NCBI GenBank assembly: GCA_016789105.1
Contig: JAEURN010000008.1
Span: forward strand, 124,001-188,000
Direction: 5' to 3'
Length of the DNA stretch: 64,000 bases
DNA from: Armatimonadota bacterium
GTDB taxonomy: Bacteria; Armatimonadota; Fimbriimonadia; Fimbriimonadales; Fimbriimonadaceae
Of the stretch, positions 8,245 to 15,761 are shown in pieces. The notes beneath the pieces were generated by a model that searched no databases, was not told the DNA's origin, and saw nothing but the letters and a program-made list of their open reading frames with translations. A program made the translations under genes and the position numbers. Numbering within the stretch: the first letter of the stretch is position 1; every line of letters begins with the position of its first letter.

Positions 8245-9115
8245 CCGGGTCAGATTTGGGATACTTGCCGCTGAGGATGCGGCCATAATCCCCGCCCTCG
8301 TACCACCGCTCCAATTGCTGCACGCGGTGCACGGGCATTGGGTGGGTGGAACGCATGCCATAAAACATGAACACCATCATCTTGCCGATGCTGTCCAACA
8401 GGTTCATGTCTTGGTAGGTTCGGGCCTGGTCCAAGAATTGTGATTCGCTCGCCTCATGCGATAGGCGGTTGGGGCCGCCGGTCAACATCAGGTTAGCACT
8501 GGCCGAAGTCGAAAAATCTTGGGAGCACAGCAACCCGGCCCGGTCGGCGGTGACCTCGGCTTGTCGGGACCACTCGAAGAATGCCGCCGTCAGGGCGACC
8601 TGGGCCACATCGCCCGCCCCAAGCGTCCGACGCCCGATCATCTCCAAAATCGGGATCAAAACCCAAGCCACCTCTTGATACAGCACATGTCCGGCCTTGA
8701 TGTGCCCCAATTCGTGCCCAATCAGGTGGTAAAGCTGCTCGTCGTCCAGCGTATCCACGATTCCGGAGCGCAACACAATATAGGGCCGGTCCACCCCGCC
8801 CGCATGCGCGTTGGGGAACGGGTTGTTGGTCAGGTAGAGCTCCGGCATCGGCATGTCCAAAATGTCGCTGCACTCTTTGGTGATGCGGTGCAACGTGCCG
8901 TACTGTTTGGGGCCGCACCGTACGCTCATCGCCATGTTCCAACAATAAATCCACCGATCCAACCCGCTCTCGTGGAACTTTTTGATGACCAAGGGCAACA
9001 GGGGCACTTTTTGCAGCGCGGCCAGCGCCTTGCGGTCGGTTTCGGCTAAAAAGGCTTCGGCACTGAGGTCGGGAAAGGTCTTTCGCCGGGTTGAAGATTG
9101 GGCACGCTGGGCCAT
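8228..9115 (-). CDS. M48 family zinc metallopeptidase
   Basis: This 295-residue protein carries the zinc site LIGHELGHIKAGH near residue 158 and the downstream third-ligand motif EVTADRAG, the HExxH/ExxxD signature of family M48 (Ste24/HtpX/Oma1-like). It lacks the strong N-terminal membrane helices of HtpX; hydrophobic stretches follow the active site (VAWVLIPILEMIG). It may be a membrane-associated quality-control protease. It is convergent with ispA and divergent from the PhzF gene, which starts 56 nt away. Confidence 0.9.
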   Translation of the reverse strand: MAQRAQSSTRRKTFPDLSAEAFLAETDRKALAALQKVPLLPLVIKKFHESGLDRWIYCWNMAMSVRCGPKQYGTLHRITKECSDILDMPMPELYLTNNPFPNAHAGGVDRPYIVLRSGIVDTLDDEQLYHLIGHELGHIKAGHVLYQEVAWVLIPILEMIGRRTLGAGDVAQVALTAAFFEWSRQAEVTADRAGLLCSQDFSTSASANLMLTGGPNRLSHEASESQFLDQARTYQDMNLLDSIGKMMVFMFYGMRSTHPMPVHRVQQLERWYEGGDYGRILSGKYPKSDPVTNPG

Positions 9116-9171
9116 GGGGTAACCGTAAATACGTTTGGCGGCGATTCAGGTTGCCGAACCAGGTGCCAGCA

Positions 9172-9951
9172 ATGCAGAATCCCCACCCATTCGCCTTGGT
9201 CGAAGCCTTTTGCACCCCGCAACCCGGTTCCGGGAACCCCGCCGGGGTGGTCTTGCTCGGGGAATGGCCCTCCGACCAAGCAATGCAGCGGTTGGCCGGC
9301 ACCCTCAACCAGGCGGAAACCGCCTTTATCGGCCCAGACCAATCAGGGAAGCGAATCCGTTGGTTCACCCCGACTGTGGAAGTGCGGCTTTGCGGCCACG
9401 CCACGCTGGCCAGCGCGGCGTTTCTAGCGTCGCTCGAACCGGCTGACCACTTTCAATTCCAGTCGCTATCCGGTTTGCTGACCGTTGGGCAAGAAAACGA
9501 CCGCTTGGTATTGGATTTCCCAGCGTTTCGGCCAGAGCCTGCCGACGTCGGAGAAGCCCGGCCGGCGTTCCCCAATGCCTTGGAACTTTGGAAGGATCGG
9601 GATGACTGGATGGTTGTCTTGCCAGACGAATCCGCCGTCGCGGATTACAAGCCTGATTTCCCTGTTTTGCGGGAGATGGGTCAACGCGGTCTGGCCATCA
9701 CAGCCCCCGGCAGTTGTTCTGATTTCGCCTATCGGTTCTTTGCCCCGCAATCCGGGGTCGATGAAGACTATGCCACCGGATCGGCGCAAACCTATCTTGT
9801 CCCGTTTTGGGCGGAACGGCTCGGCAAACGCACACTCACGAGCCTCCAGCTTTCCAAGCGGCAAGGGATGTTTGAGTCCCAGTTGGAGGGACAGCGGGTC
9901 AAAATCGGCGGGACGGCCCGCATCCTCGTCGCCGGACAAGCCGAGGTTTGA
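9172..9951 (+). CDS. PhzF family isomerase/epimerase-like protein
   Basis: The 259-residue protein has the two-lobed PhzF signature: GNPAGVVLLGEW near residue 22, QAETAFI with the conserved acidic residue, RWFTPTVEVRLCGHATLAS, and the C-terminal-lobe equivalent YRFFAPQSGVDEDYATGSA. Characterised members include PhzF itself and many of unknown substrate, so no reaction is assigned. The ATG at 9172 aligns with the conserved N-terminus. The end lies 4 nt from the convergent cheX stop. Confidence 0.9.
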   Translation: MQNPHPFALVEAFCTPQPGSGNPAGVVLLGEWPSDQAMQRLAGTLNQAETAFIGPDQSGKRIRWFTPTVEVRLCGHATLASAAFLASLEPADHFQFQSLSGLLTVGQENDRLVLDFPAFRPEPADVGEARPAFPNALELWKDRDDWMVVLPDESAVADYKPDFPVLREMGQRGLAITAPGSCSDFAYRFFAPQSGVDEDYATGSAQTYLVPFWAERLGKRTLTSLQLSKRQGMFESQLEGQRVKIGGTARILVAGQAEV

Positions 9952-9955
9952 CCTT

Positions 9956-10438
9956 TTACGCGGCTTGGGCTTGGCGGGCGCGAAGGCTGACCGCGATTTC
10001 CAGTTCACCGACATCCGCAATGGCGAGGGGGATCACCAAGGTTGGGATGTCCAGGTTTGACATCGAGATGTTGGGGCCTTTGACGATGGTCGGCGGGGTG
10101 ATGTCGGTTTTGAATCCCGATTCGAATAGCTTGCTCGAAGATCCGCCGCTGATCATGTTGCCAAGTTCGGCAATGGCCGATGCCGCCAGCTGGTCGAACT
10201 CCTTGACGGCCATACCGCCCAGCATTTTGCTCGCCATATTCTTGGCCGTCAACAGCGACATCCCGTAAATCACCTGGCCTTCGATTTCGCCCGTGATCCC
10301 GCACACGATGTTGACCTGCTGGGACGTGAAGAGTTGCGGACGCGCCGAAAGCTTGCCGCGCTCGGGAGTTGTTGCGATCAACGTGTTGATCACATTCACC
10401 GATGCGGCGACAAGCGGGGTCACGTACTCGACTTTCAT
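9956..10438 (-). CDS. cheX: CheX family chemotaxis phosphatase
   Basis: CheX dephosphorylates CheY-P. The 160-residue protein has one complete ExxN-type active site, AIAELGNMISGG, near residue 90. It also carries the family's VNIVCGITGEIEGQVIYGM strand block. It is the last gene of the operon running from cheC at 14659. The operon holds both CheC- and CheX-type proteins, so two CheY-P phosphatases are probably co-expressed. Confidence 0.88.
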   Translation of the reverse strand: MKVEYVTPLVAASVNVINTLIATTPERGKLSARPQLFTSQQVNIVCGITGEIEGQVIYGMSLLTAKNMASKMLGGMAVKEFDQLAASAIAELGNMISGGSSSKLFESGFKTDITPPTIVKGPNISMSNLDIPTLVIPLAIADVGELEIAVSLRARQAQAA

Positions 10439-10462
10439 TTCAATCCATGCCCTATCGGGCCA

Positions 10463-10828
10463 TTAGGCGGCCAAGAGTTTGCCAACGGCTTCCAAAACTC
10501 GATCGGGCTGGAACGGCTTGACGATGAAGTCCTTGGCGCCGCTCTGGATCGCCTCCACAACCATGTTCTTTTGACCCATGGCCGTGCACATCACTACCTT
10601 GGCGTTGGAATCCAAGGCCTTAATCTGCTTAAGGGCCTCCAGGCCGTCCATTTCCGGCATGGTGATGTCCATAGTGACCAGATCCGGCTTGAGCTCGCCA
10701 TAGAGCTTAACCGCCTGAGCCCCATTTTCAGCCTCGCCAACGACCTCGTAGCCGTTGGAGCTGAGGATGTTTTTCAAGGTGACCCGCATGAAGAGCGCGT
10801 CGTCTGTGATCAGGATGCGTTTCGCCAT
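10463..10828 (-). CDS. cheY: CheY-type single-domain response regulator
   Basis: This 121-residue stand-alone receiver domain has the acidic pair ITDDALFMR, the phospho-acceptor Asp in LVTMDITMPEMDG (about residue 54), the switch Thr in VMCTAMG, and the conserved Lys in DFIVKPFQ. With no output domain it should act by protein binding, most likely at the flagellar switch. It overlaps the end of cheR by 19 nt, indicating coupled translation. Confidence 0.93.
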   Translation of the reverse strand: MAKRILITDDALFMRVTLKNILSSNGYEVVGEAENGAQAVKLYGELKPDLVTMDITMPEMDGLEALKQIKALDSNAKVVMCTAMGQKNMVVEAIQSGAKDFIVKPFQPDRVLEAVGKLLAA

Positions 10829-11619
10829 TCTTTATCCCCCGTGGTGGGTTTTTGGTAGTAAAACGGCTTGGCCGTTTTGAACCCAATCTCTTCCGACCGG
10901 GAAATCCGTTCGGTACTCCCCACAAAGAGGATCCCTCCTGGTTTCAATGATCGGAAAAACTTTTCGTAAAGCTCATCCTTTGCCTCTTCGGTGAAATAAA
11001 TCACCACATTCCGGCACATGATGAGGTCAAAACCGGTTTCAAACCGGTCACCCAAAAGGTTGCCCTTTTGGAACGCCAGGTACTTTTTCAGCCTCGCGTC
11101 GGCAACAAAATCGTTCCCTTGTGGGACAAAGTAGCTTTTGTATTCAGCAGGGACACAGCGCACATCGTTTGCGCTGAACCGGCCTTCTTTCGCCTGGTTC
11201 AACGCAGCGGTGTCGATGTCCGACCCCACGATGCGATGTTGACCCGGGAATTTCTTGTCCAATATCGCTGCCAAGGTGTGGGCTTCGGCCCCATAGCTAC
11301 AGCCCGCACTCCAAATCTTTAGCCTCGGGCTCTGCTTCAAGAGCATCGGCAGGAATTCATTCTCCATTTCCCGCCACTTTTCAGGGTTGCGGAACAACTC
11401 GCTCACGTTGATGGCCAGCCGATCCAAAAACCATTCAGTGTTTGCCGGGCTCGCGGACACGAAAGCACCGAAGGCGGCAAGGTCTTTGCACCCTTTCGAT
11501 TCCATCATCGAAAGGATCCGCCGCTGAAGCTGGTTGGCCTTGTAGAGGTCCAGATCCAGGCCGGAGCGCCGTTTGAAGTGGGAGTAGAACTCCTGCCACT
11601 CAGCCGCCTTAGGAAGCAC
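10810..11619 (-). CDS. cheR: Chemotaxis protein methyltransferase CheR
   Basis: CheR methylates glutamates of chemoreceptors using S-adenosylmethionine. The 269-residue protein has the N-terminal helical CheR domain (RRILSMMESKG, then ELFRNPEKW). The SAM-binding domain shows AGCSYGAEAHTLA, GSDIDTAAL, FDLIMCRNVVIYF and GGILFVGSTE. The usual GCATGEEPY motif is GCSYGAEAH here, so the second acidic position is Ala. It overlaps cheB by 11 nt. Confidence 0.93.
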   Translation of the reverse strand: MLPKAAEWQEFYSHFKRRSGLDLDLYKANQLQRRILSMMESKGCKDLAAFGAFVSASPANTEWFLDRLAINVSELFRNPEKWREMENEFLPMLLKQSPRLKIWSAGCSYGAEAHTLAAILDKKFPGQHRIVGSDIDTAALNQAKEGRFSANDVRCVPAEYKSYFVPQGNDFVADARLKKYLAFQKGNLLGDRFETGFDLIMCRNVVIYFTEEAKDELYEKFFRSLKPGGILFVGSTERISRSEEIGFKTAKPFYYQKPTTGDKEWRNAS

Positions 11620-12640
11620 GCGCCACCTTCCCCGTCAATGTAGCGACAATGGCCGCTGCCATTTCCGCCAAATCGAACTCCCGGTCAATGCCGCCCGCTT
11701 CCTTCGCTGCCTTCGGCATTCCGTAGATCACACAGCTTTCCTGGGATTCGCCCAAGACGACGCCCCCCGCCTTCCTGATCTCGACGGCCCCGGCGGCACC
11801 ATCGCGCCCCATGCCGGTGAGCACAACCCCGACAGAGCGGGATCCCAGATATTTGGCCGCCGAATTGAACAAATAGTCGGCTGCCGGCTTGACCCCGTGG
11901 ATCCGGTCTTCGTCAGTCATCCGCAAATGCAGGTGCTGATCTAAAACCAAGTGCTTGCCAGCCGGAGCCAAAACAGCTTGTCCGGGAACCAACGGCAGGC
12001 CGTCGGCCGCTTCGCGGCACGGGACGGTCCCGGTTGAATCCAGCCGCTTGGCCAAAGATTCCGTGAACCCGGCGGGCATGTGCTGCACGATGACGATGGG
12101 GGCCGGGAACCCTTTCGGGAGTCCTTCCCACAAAGTTCGCAGAGTTGAGGGGCCACCCGTGGAACTGGCGATCAAAATGACTTTGTCCGTCCGGCCCATC
12201 GGGCGGGATGCGGCAACGACCGGCTTCCGGCTCACCAAGGCGCGGACATAGCGGGCGGCCCGAATTTTTTCCAGCGTTTCTGCCTTGCATTCGACAAACT
12301 GCAAGCTCGACGAGTTGTTCGGCTTGGCAACAAAATCGAATGCCCCCTTCTCGAGCGCTTCCATTGTGGCGGCAGCACCCTTTTGGGTGACCGATGAAAC
12401 CATGAGCACCTTGGTTCCGCCGGAAACGATCAACGGCAGGGCTTCCAGCCCCGACATCACGGGCATCTCGACATCCAAGGTCACCAGATCTGGCTTGAGG
12501 ACGGAAGCCATTTCGACCCCTTCTTGGCCGTTTTTGGCCACGCCGACGACTTCCATATCCGGTTCTGCGCCGATCCAATCCGTCATCATGCGTCGCACAA
12601 ACGGCGAGTCGTCAACTACCAAGATCCTCTGTTTGGTCAT
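11609..12640 (-). CDS. cheB: Chemotaxis methylesterase/deamidase CheB
   Basis: CheB removes receptor methyl groups, opposing CheR. The 343-residue protein has an N-terminal receiver domain (VVDDSPFVRRMM; acceptor Asp in LVTLDVEMPVMSG; Lys in FDFVAKP). The C-terminal methylesterase has the catalytic triad motifs ASSTGGPSTLR (Ser), IVQHMPAGFTES (His) and LTGMGRDGAAG (Asp). The ATG overlaps the HDOD gene's stop by 4 nt. Confidence 0.96.
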   Translation of the reverse strand: MTKQRILVVDDSPFVRRMMTDWIGAEPDMEVVGVAKNGQEGVEMASVLKPDLVTLDVEMPVMSGLEALPLIVSGGTKVLMVSSVTQKGAAATMEALEKGAFDFVAKPNNSSSLQFVECKAETLEKIRAARYVRALVSRKPVVAASRPMGRTDKVILIASSTGGPSTLRTLWEGLPKGFPAPIVIVQHMPAGFTESLAKRLDSTGTVPCREAADGLPLVPGQAVLAPAGKHLVLDQHLHLRMTDEDRIHGVKPAADYLFNSAAKYLGSRSVGVVLTGMGRDGAAGAVEIRKAGGVVLGESQESCVIYGMPKAAKEAGGIDREFDLAEMAAAIVATLTGKVARAS

Positions 12641-13500
12641 GCGGCAATTTCCTTGAAGAGAGATTCGTACTCTTCGAATTTTTCGATGAATTCGTCGGTT
12701 AACTTGTCCAACGATTCGGCGATGAGCCCCAAGCGGGCCAAACTCGATTCATCGAACCGGTAGGAAAGCCCGTCCCCGCCCAGACCGAACCCCATTGCCG
12801 AGCAGATGTAATCGCCAACGTGGGCGCAATCGACCACATTCTGGTGTTCCCTTGCTTGGCTGGGCGCGTGGTGGTGCAAGGCAGCTTCGCAAATCTCCTC
12901 GGGCAAATTCCAATTTGTCGCCAAATGGAAACCGACTTGACAGTGGTCGTATCCCAAAACTCGCCGTTCTGCCTCGTCAAACGCAATCCCCTCTCTTCCG
13001 GCGTAAAGAAGGATCGCCCCCAATTTCTCTTCGATCCAGACGCTCAACGCCACTTTTCCAAGGTCGTGGAGCAGGCCGGCTGTGAACGCGACGTCTTCGG
13101 GCGCCTTCCGGCTGGCGGTGGCGATCAATTGGCTGGCGACGGCGGTGCCAAAGGCGTGCCGCCACATTTCGGCCGGGCCCAGGCAATAGCCCGTCACAGG
13201 GCGTTGCATCCAAGGATAGGTTCCGGCCACCAGGGCTAGGTTTTTGACCGTTTTCATGCCGAGCACGACGACGGCCTCCGGCAAATCGACGATGCGGCGA
13301 CTCAATCCATAAAAGGCACTGTTGGCCAGGCGCAAGACCCGGGCGCTAAGGGCTTGGTCGGTGACGATGATCTTGGCAACCGTCGCCGCGCTGGCGCTCG
13401 ACGACTGGGCTTCCCGCATCACCTTGATGGCGGCAGCGGGAATCGTGGGCAAGTCCGTCGTTTTTGCAACAATTTGTTCGATAGTGACGGTGTGGCTCAT
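12637..13500 (-). CDS. HDOD domain signalling protein
   Basis: The 287-residue single-domain HDOD protein starts at the ATG at 13500, overlapping the cheD stop by 4 nt. The pattern TTDLPTIPAAAIKVM and VTDQALSARVLRLANSAFYG matches the HDOD start. AGLLHDLGKVAL retains the HD dipeptide, while other catalytic HD residues appear incomplete, as usual for HDOD. Such domains are usually signalling scaffolds. Its place between cheD and cheB, with overlaps on both sides, ties it to chemotaxis. Its partner is unknown. Confidence 0.9.
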   Translation of the reverse strand: MSHTVTIEQIVAKTTDLPTIPAAAIKVMREAQSSSASAATVAKIIVTDQALSARVLRLANSAFYGLSRRIVDLPEAVVVLGMKTVKNLALVAGTYPWMQRPVTGYCLGPAEMWRHAFGTAVASQLIATASRKAPEDVAFTAGLLHDLGKVALSVWIEEKLGAILLYAGREGIAFDEAERRVLGYDHCQVGFHLATNWNLPEEICEAALHHHAPSQAREHQNVVDCAHVGDYICSAMGFGLGGDGLSYRFDESSLARLGLIAESLDKLTDEFIEKFEEYESLFKEIAA

Positions 13501-14027
13501 GCCGCTGCCCCCTTCTTGTTCCGCCGCAGGCAGCAAAGGCTCTTTTCGCCGCCGTTCACGGTTCGCACGTTGACCAGGCCGTCTTCCGAAAGCACCGTCA
13601 CGGTCCGTCCGCTCGACCCGCCGACATCGGAGGCCAAGGGCCGCAGCCCGAGCGACTTGAGGATCACTGCCACCGCCTCGGCGTTGCGGAGTCCAACATC
13701 CATGCGGGAGTTGGAATCTGACCCGAATTTGAAAACCTGGGCCCCGCCGGCATAAGAGATGACAAGCCGGTTGCGTTGGGCGCCAAGGCTTTCCAGTTGT
13801 CGCAGCAATTCCGGGATGCCCGTGTCGGCAAACTTCCCCGGCTTGTCCACAGGTTTGTCTTTGAACGCCTCTGGGAGCATGATGTGGATCATCCCGCACA
13901 CGTCTGCCTGCTCATCTAATGCCACCAGGCCGATGCAGGAACCTAAGCCCAAGCAGGTGAATTTGGCCGGGCCAGAGGCCACTTTGATCTCGGCCATGCC
14001 CACCAAATGCTGGCTACCGACCGCCAT
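13497..14027 (-). CDS. cheD: Chemoreceptor glutamine deamidase CheD
   Basis: CheD deamidates glutamines in chemoreceptors and in some bacteria is inhibited by CheC. The 176-residue protein has the catalytic Cys in CLGLGSCIG (about Cys31) and His in GMIHIMLPE (about His48), with SYAGGAQVF and GGSSGRTV further on. An in-frame second ATG 10 codons in (MAEIKVASG) could be the true start. It lies 2 nt after cheC, consistent with the CheC-CheD partnership known from Bacillus and Thermotoga. Confidence 0.94.
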   Translation of the reverse strand: MAVGSQHLVGMAEIKVASGPAKFTCLGLGSCIGLVALDEQADVCGMIHIMLPEAFKDKPVDKPGKFADTGIPELLRQLESLGAQRNRLVISYAGGAQVFKFGSDSNSRMDVGLRNAEAVAVILKSLGLRPLASDVGGSSGRTVTVLSEDGLVNVRTVNGGEKSLCCLRRNKKGAAA

Positions 14028-14029
14028 CC

Positions 14030-14659
14030 TCAGGCCGCCTCCGGGATCCCGAGCGCACCGAACAGCCGGTTGAGACCGCTCACCGTGGGAACACAGAGGA
14101 AATAGCCGGTCGTTTGGGAATCGTCCATCCCGAACAGCCGGGTTTCCAGGGCTAGGGCGACGGCTTCTTCCAATTCCGCCTCGGCAACGATCGTCGCGGC
14201 GATCGTGTAGGCGATGTCGACGGAGACCATCGGTGGGGTCGCATGGAGCTTTTGGCCAGACATATCGGAAATCGCATTCAAAAAGCTAGAAGAAACGATG
14301 TTGCCGATCTCCAACATCGCGCTGGCCGCCAACTCGTCGATTTCGGCGGGGGATTCCGGGGCAGTGCCGATCAACATGCGCCACAGGTCTTGAGCGCTTG
14401 CCCACGGGAAGAGGAATGCGGTGTGGCCTTCGATATCGCCTTCGAACGGCATGCAGATGCCAACCGTGACCTCTTCGGGGTCGCCGATCATCATCGGAAC
14501 CTGTTCCAGCGAAACCGTCTCGACTTTCGGAATCTCCATATTGAAGGCTTTGCCGGTCACGGTGGCCAAGGCCGTTGTGGCGTGCCCAAGCCCGATGTTC
14601 GCCATCTCCCGGACGGCCGACATCTCCATCAATCCTAATTCGCGCGGTTCACTCGACAT
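14030..14659 (-). CDS. cheC: CheY-P phosphatase CheC
   Basis: The 209-residue protein contains both CheC active-site repeats: EMANIGLGHATTAL near residue 18 and MLEIGNIVSSSFLNAIS near residue 118, each with the ExxN pair used to dephosphorylate CheY-P. It is the first gene of the operon cheC-cheD-HDOD-cheB-cheR-cheY-cheX. No cheA, cheW or receptor gene is in the window, so the sensory core must be elsewhere. I could not identify a convincing promoter between here and 14786. Confidence 0.93.
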   Translation of the reverse strand: MSSEPRELGLMEMSAVREMANIGLGHATTALATVTGKAFNMEIPKVETVSLEQVPMMIGDPEEVTVGICMPFEGDIEGHTAFLFPWASAQDLWRMLIGTAPESPAEIDELAASAMLEIGNIVSSSFLNAISDMSGQKLHATPPMVSVDIAYTIAATIVAEAELEEAVALALETRLFGMDDSQTTGYFLCVPTVSGLNRLFGALGIPEAA

Positions 14660-14785
14660 GGCAATAGGGCCTTCCCTGGATAACTATCGGAATGGCCGAG
14701 CCAAACCCTCAGGCTACTTGCCCTTTGCGACCCCGCTTGGCACCGCTTACAATTGCGACATTTTTGTCAATGAAATCGTTATCGC

Positions 14786-14814
14786 TTACAAAAGATCCAA
14801 ATCTATGCTACAAT
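14786..14814 (+). promoter_or_regulatory. Sigma-70 type promoter TTACAA-N17-TACAAT
   Basis: The -35 box TTACAA (14786-14791) and -10 box TACAAT (14809-14814) are 17 nt apart, a near-consensus housekeeping promoter. Transcription would start near 14821, exactly where the structured RNA begins. Confidence 0.7.
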
Positions 14815-14820
14815 GCCTTC

Positions 14821-14936
14821 CAAGAGTCAAGGGTTGCGACAGCCCGTCATCAGTTTACGGACAGGACGTATCTCACAGACTCCTCCCAAAATTTGGGACG
14901 CGACGTTGCTCCTCTCCAGTCGTGTCCCACTTTTTT
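14821..14936 (+). ncRNA. Structured leader RNA (riboswitch/attenuator-like) or small RNA upstream of accB
   Basis: No plausible gene occupies 14660-14988. The transcript from the 14786 promoter can fold as follows: a closing helix GAGTC (14824-14828) with GACTC (14878-14882); an inner hairpin GGGTTG/CAGCCC (14831-14836 with 14840-14845, loop CGA); a possible CCGT/ACGG helix (14844-14847 with 14857-14860); then an intrinsic terminator. CCCAAAATTTGGG (14885-14897) is a competing hairpin sharing GGG with the terminator stem, as expected for an antiterminator. It matches no riboswitch class I can recall. It could be an accB attenuator or a free-standing sRNA of about 115 nt. Confidence 0.55.
14895..14936 (+). 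terminator. Intrinsic terminator inside the accB leader
   Basis: GGGACGCGAC (14895-14904) pairs with GTCGTGTCCC (14919-14928) over 10 bp with one G-U pair and a 14-nt loop, followed by AC and six T. It ends transcription about 50 nt before the accB start unless the overlapping CCCAAAATTTGGG hairpin forms instead. Confidence 0.78.
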
Positions 14937-14965
14937 GTTAGACCCCCTGTTTTTCGCCGCCACGG

Positions 14966-14971
14966 TACACT
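14966..14971 (+). promoter_or_regulatory. -10-like TACACT upstream of accB
   Basis: TACACT lies 18 nt before the accB ATG and downstream of the terminator, so it could give a second, leader-independent promoter with a 5' leader of about 11 nt. No -35 box is recognisable. Confidence 0.35.
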
Positions 14972-14988
14972 CTGCCGATACCGCAGAC

Positions 14989-15390
14989 ATGAAACCTCTC
15001 GATTCCGAATCGATCCGCCGGGCCCTGGTCACTGCACGGGAGGGAGGGTTCCGCTCGGTCAAACTCAAATCAGGGGACGAATCGTTCCAAGCCGTGTTCA
15101 GTGCGGAAGCCCTGAGTTGGGGTGAATCGTTTGCCGAACAAGAAGGCGAACCAGATCCAGGGCCCCGATCCGGCCAAGTGGAAGCCCCGGTCGTCGGGAT
15201 CGTCCGGTGGGCGCAAGGCACGGAGGTCGGGGCGGAGATCGCGGTCGGGCAGGCCGTTGGGGAAGTTCTGGCGTTAGGGATTGCGAACGAGATCGTCAGT
15301 GCCCATGCTGGAAAAGTCAAAGCCGTTTTGACCGAAGACGGAGCCGCCGTAGAATATGGCCAAGCTTTGTTGGAAGTGCAACTCTCATGA
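14989..15390 (+). CDS. AccB-like biotinyl-domain protein lacking the biotin-accepting lysine
   Basis: The 133-residue protein has the layout of the acetyl-CoA carboxylase carrier subunit: an N-terminal AccB helix (IRRALVTAREGGF), an acidic/proline linker, then a biotinyl/lipoyl hammerhead domain (VEAPVVGIVRW, GQAVGEVLALGIANEI, HAGKVKAVLTEDGAAVEYGQ). Where BCCP has E-A-M-K-M, this reads L-A-L-G-I, with Gly97 at the lysine position, so it cannot be biotinylated there. The codons at 15274-15294 confirm the reading. It may be a regulatory, plant BADC-like subunit of the adjacent accC product, or a decayed copy. The true carrier should be encoded elsewhere. Confidence 0.8.
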   Translation: MKPLDSESIRRALVTAREGGFRSVKLKSGDESFQAVFSAEALSWGESFAEQEGEPDPGPRSGQVEAPVVGIVRWAQGTEVGAEIAVGQAVGEVLALGIANEIVSAHAGKVKAVLTEDGAAVEYGQALLEVQLS

Positions 15391-15761
15391 AATCTCGCGG
15401 CAACAGTTTGGTCGGGCTCCTCGCGGCGGTCGCCATCGTGATCCTCGCCATCCTCTTTTTCACCACCGGCGGCAAGTTCCTTGGCGGGAAAGCGGAGGAG
15501 CGGGCCGACGGAAAGGGCGAGACCCTGATCGGCAAGTCGATTTATGCCGGCAAAGACGACGTCTGCATCAGCAACCTCAAACAACTCCGGATGGGGATTG
15601 AAATCGCGACCGACCAAGTTGAAGGGACGCACCCCCAATCCATTGAAGAAACTAAACTCGGCGCACAATTCTATTCCTGCCCCGTAGGCGGAGAACCGTA
15701 CCGATACGATCCCGCAACCGGGCAGGTCCGCTGCCCCCATAAAGGACACGAAAAATACTGA
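15387..15761 (+). CDS. Pseudopilin-like small secreted/anchored protein
   Basis: The 124-residue protein starts with an ATG overlapping the accB stop by 4 nt and ends overlapping accC by 1 nt. A short basic N-terminus precedes one hydrophobic helix (SLVGLLAAVAIVILAILFF), as in type IV pilin-like proteins, but the glutamate at +5 of mature pilins is absent. The C-terminus has CPVGGEPYRYDPATGQVRCP, a paired-cysteine ending that resembles pseudopilin C-termini. Its place between accB and accC has no obvious metabolic reason. Function unknown. Confidence 0.72.
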   Translation: MKSRGNSLVGLLAAVAIVILAILFFTTGGKFLGGKAEERADGKGETLIGKSIYAGKDDVCISNLKQLRMGIEIATDQVEGTHPQSIEETKLGAQFYSCPVGGEPYRYDPATGQVRCPHKGHEKY

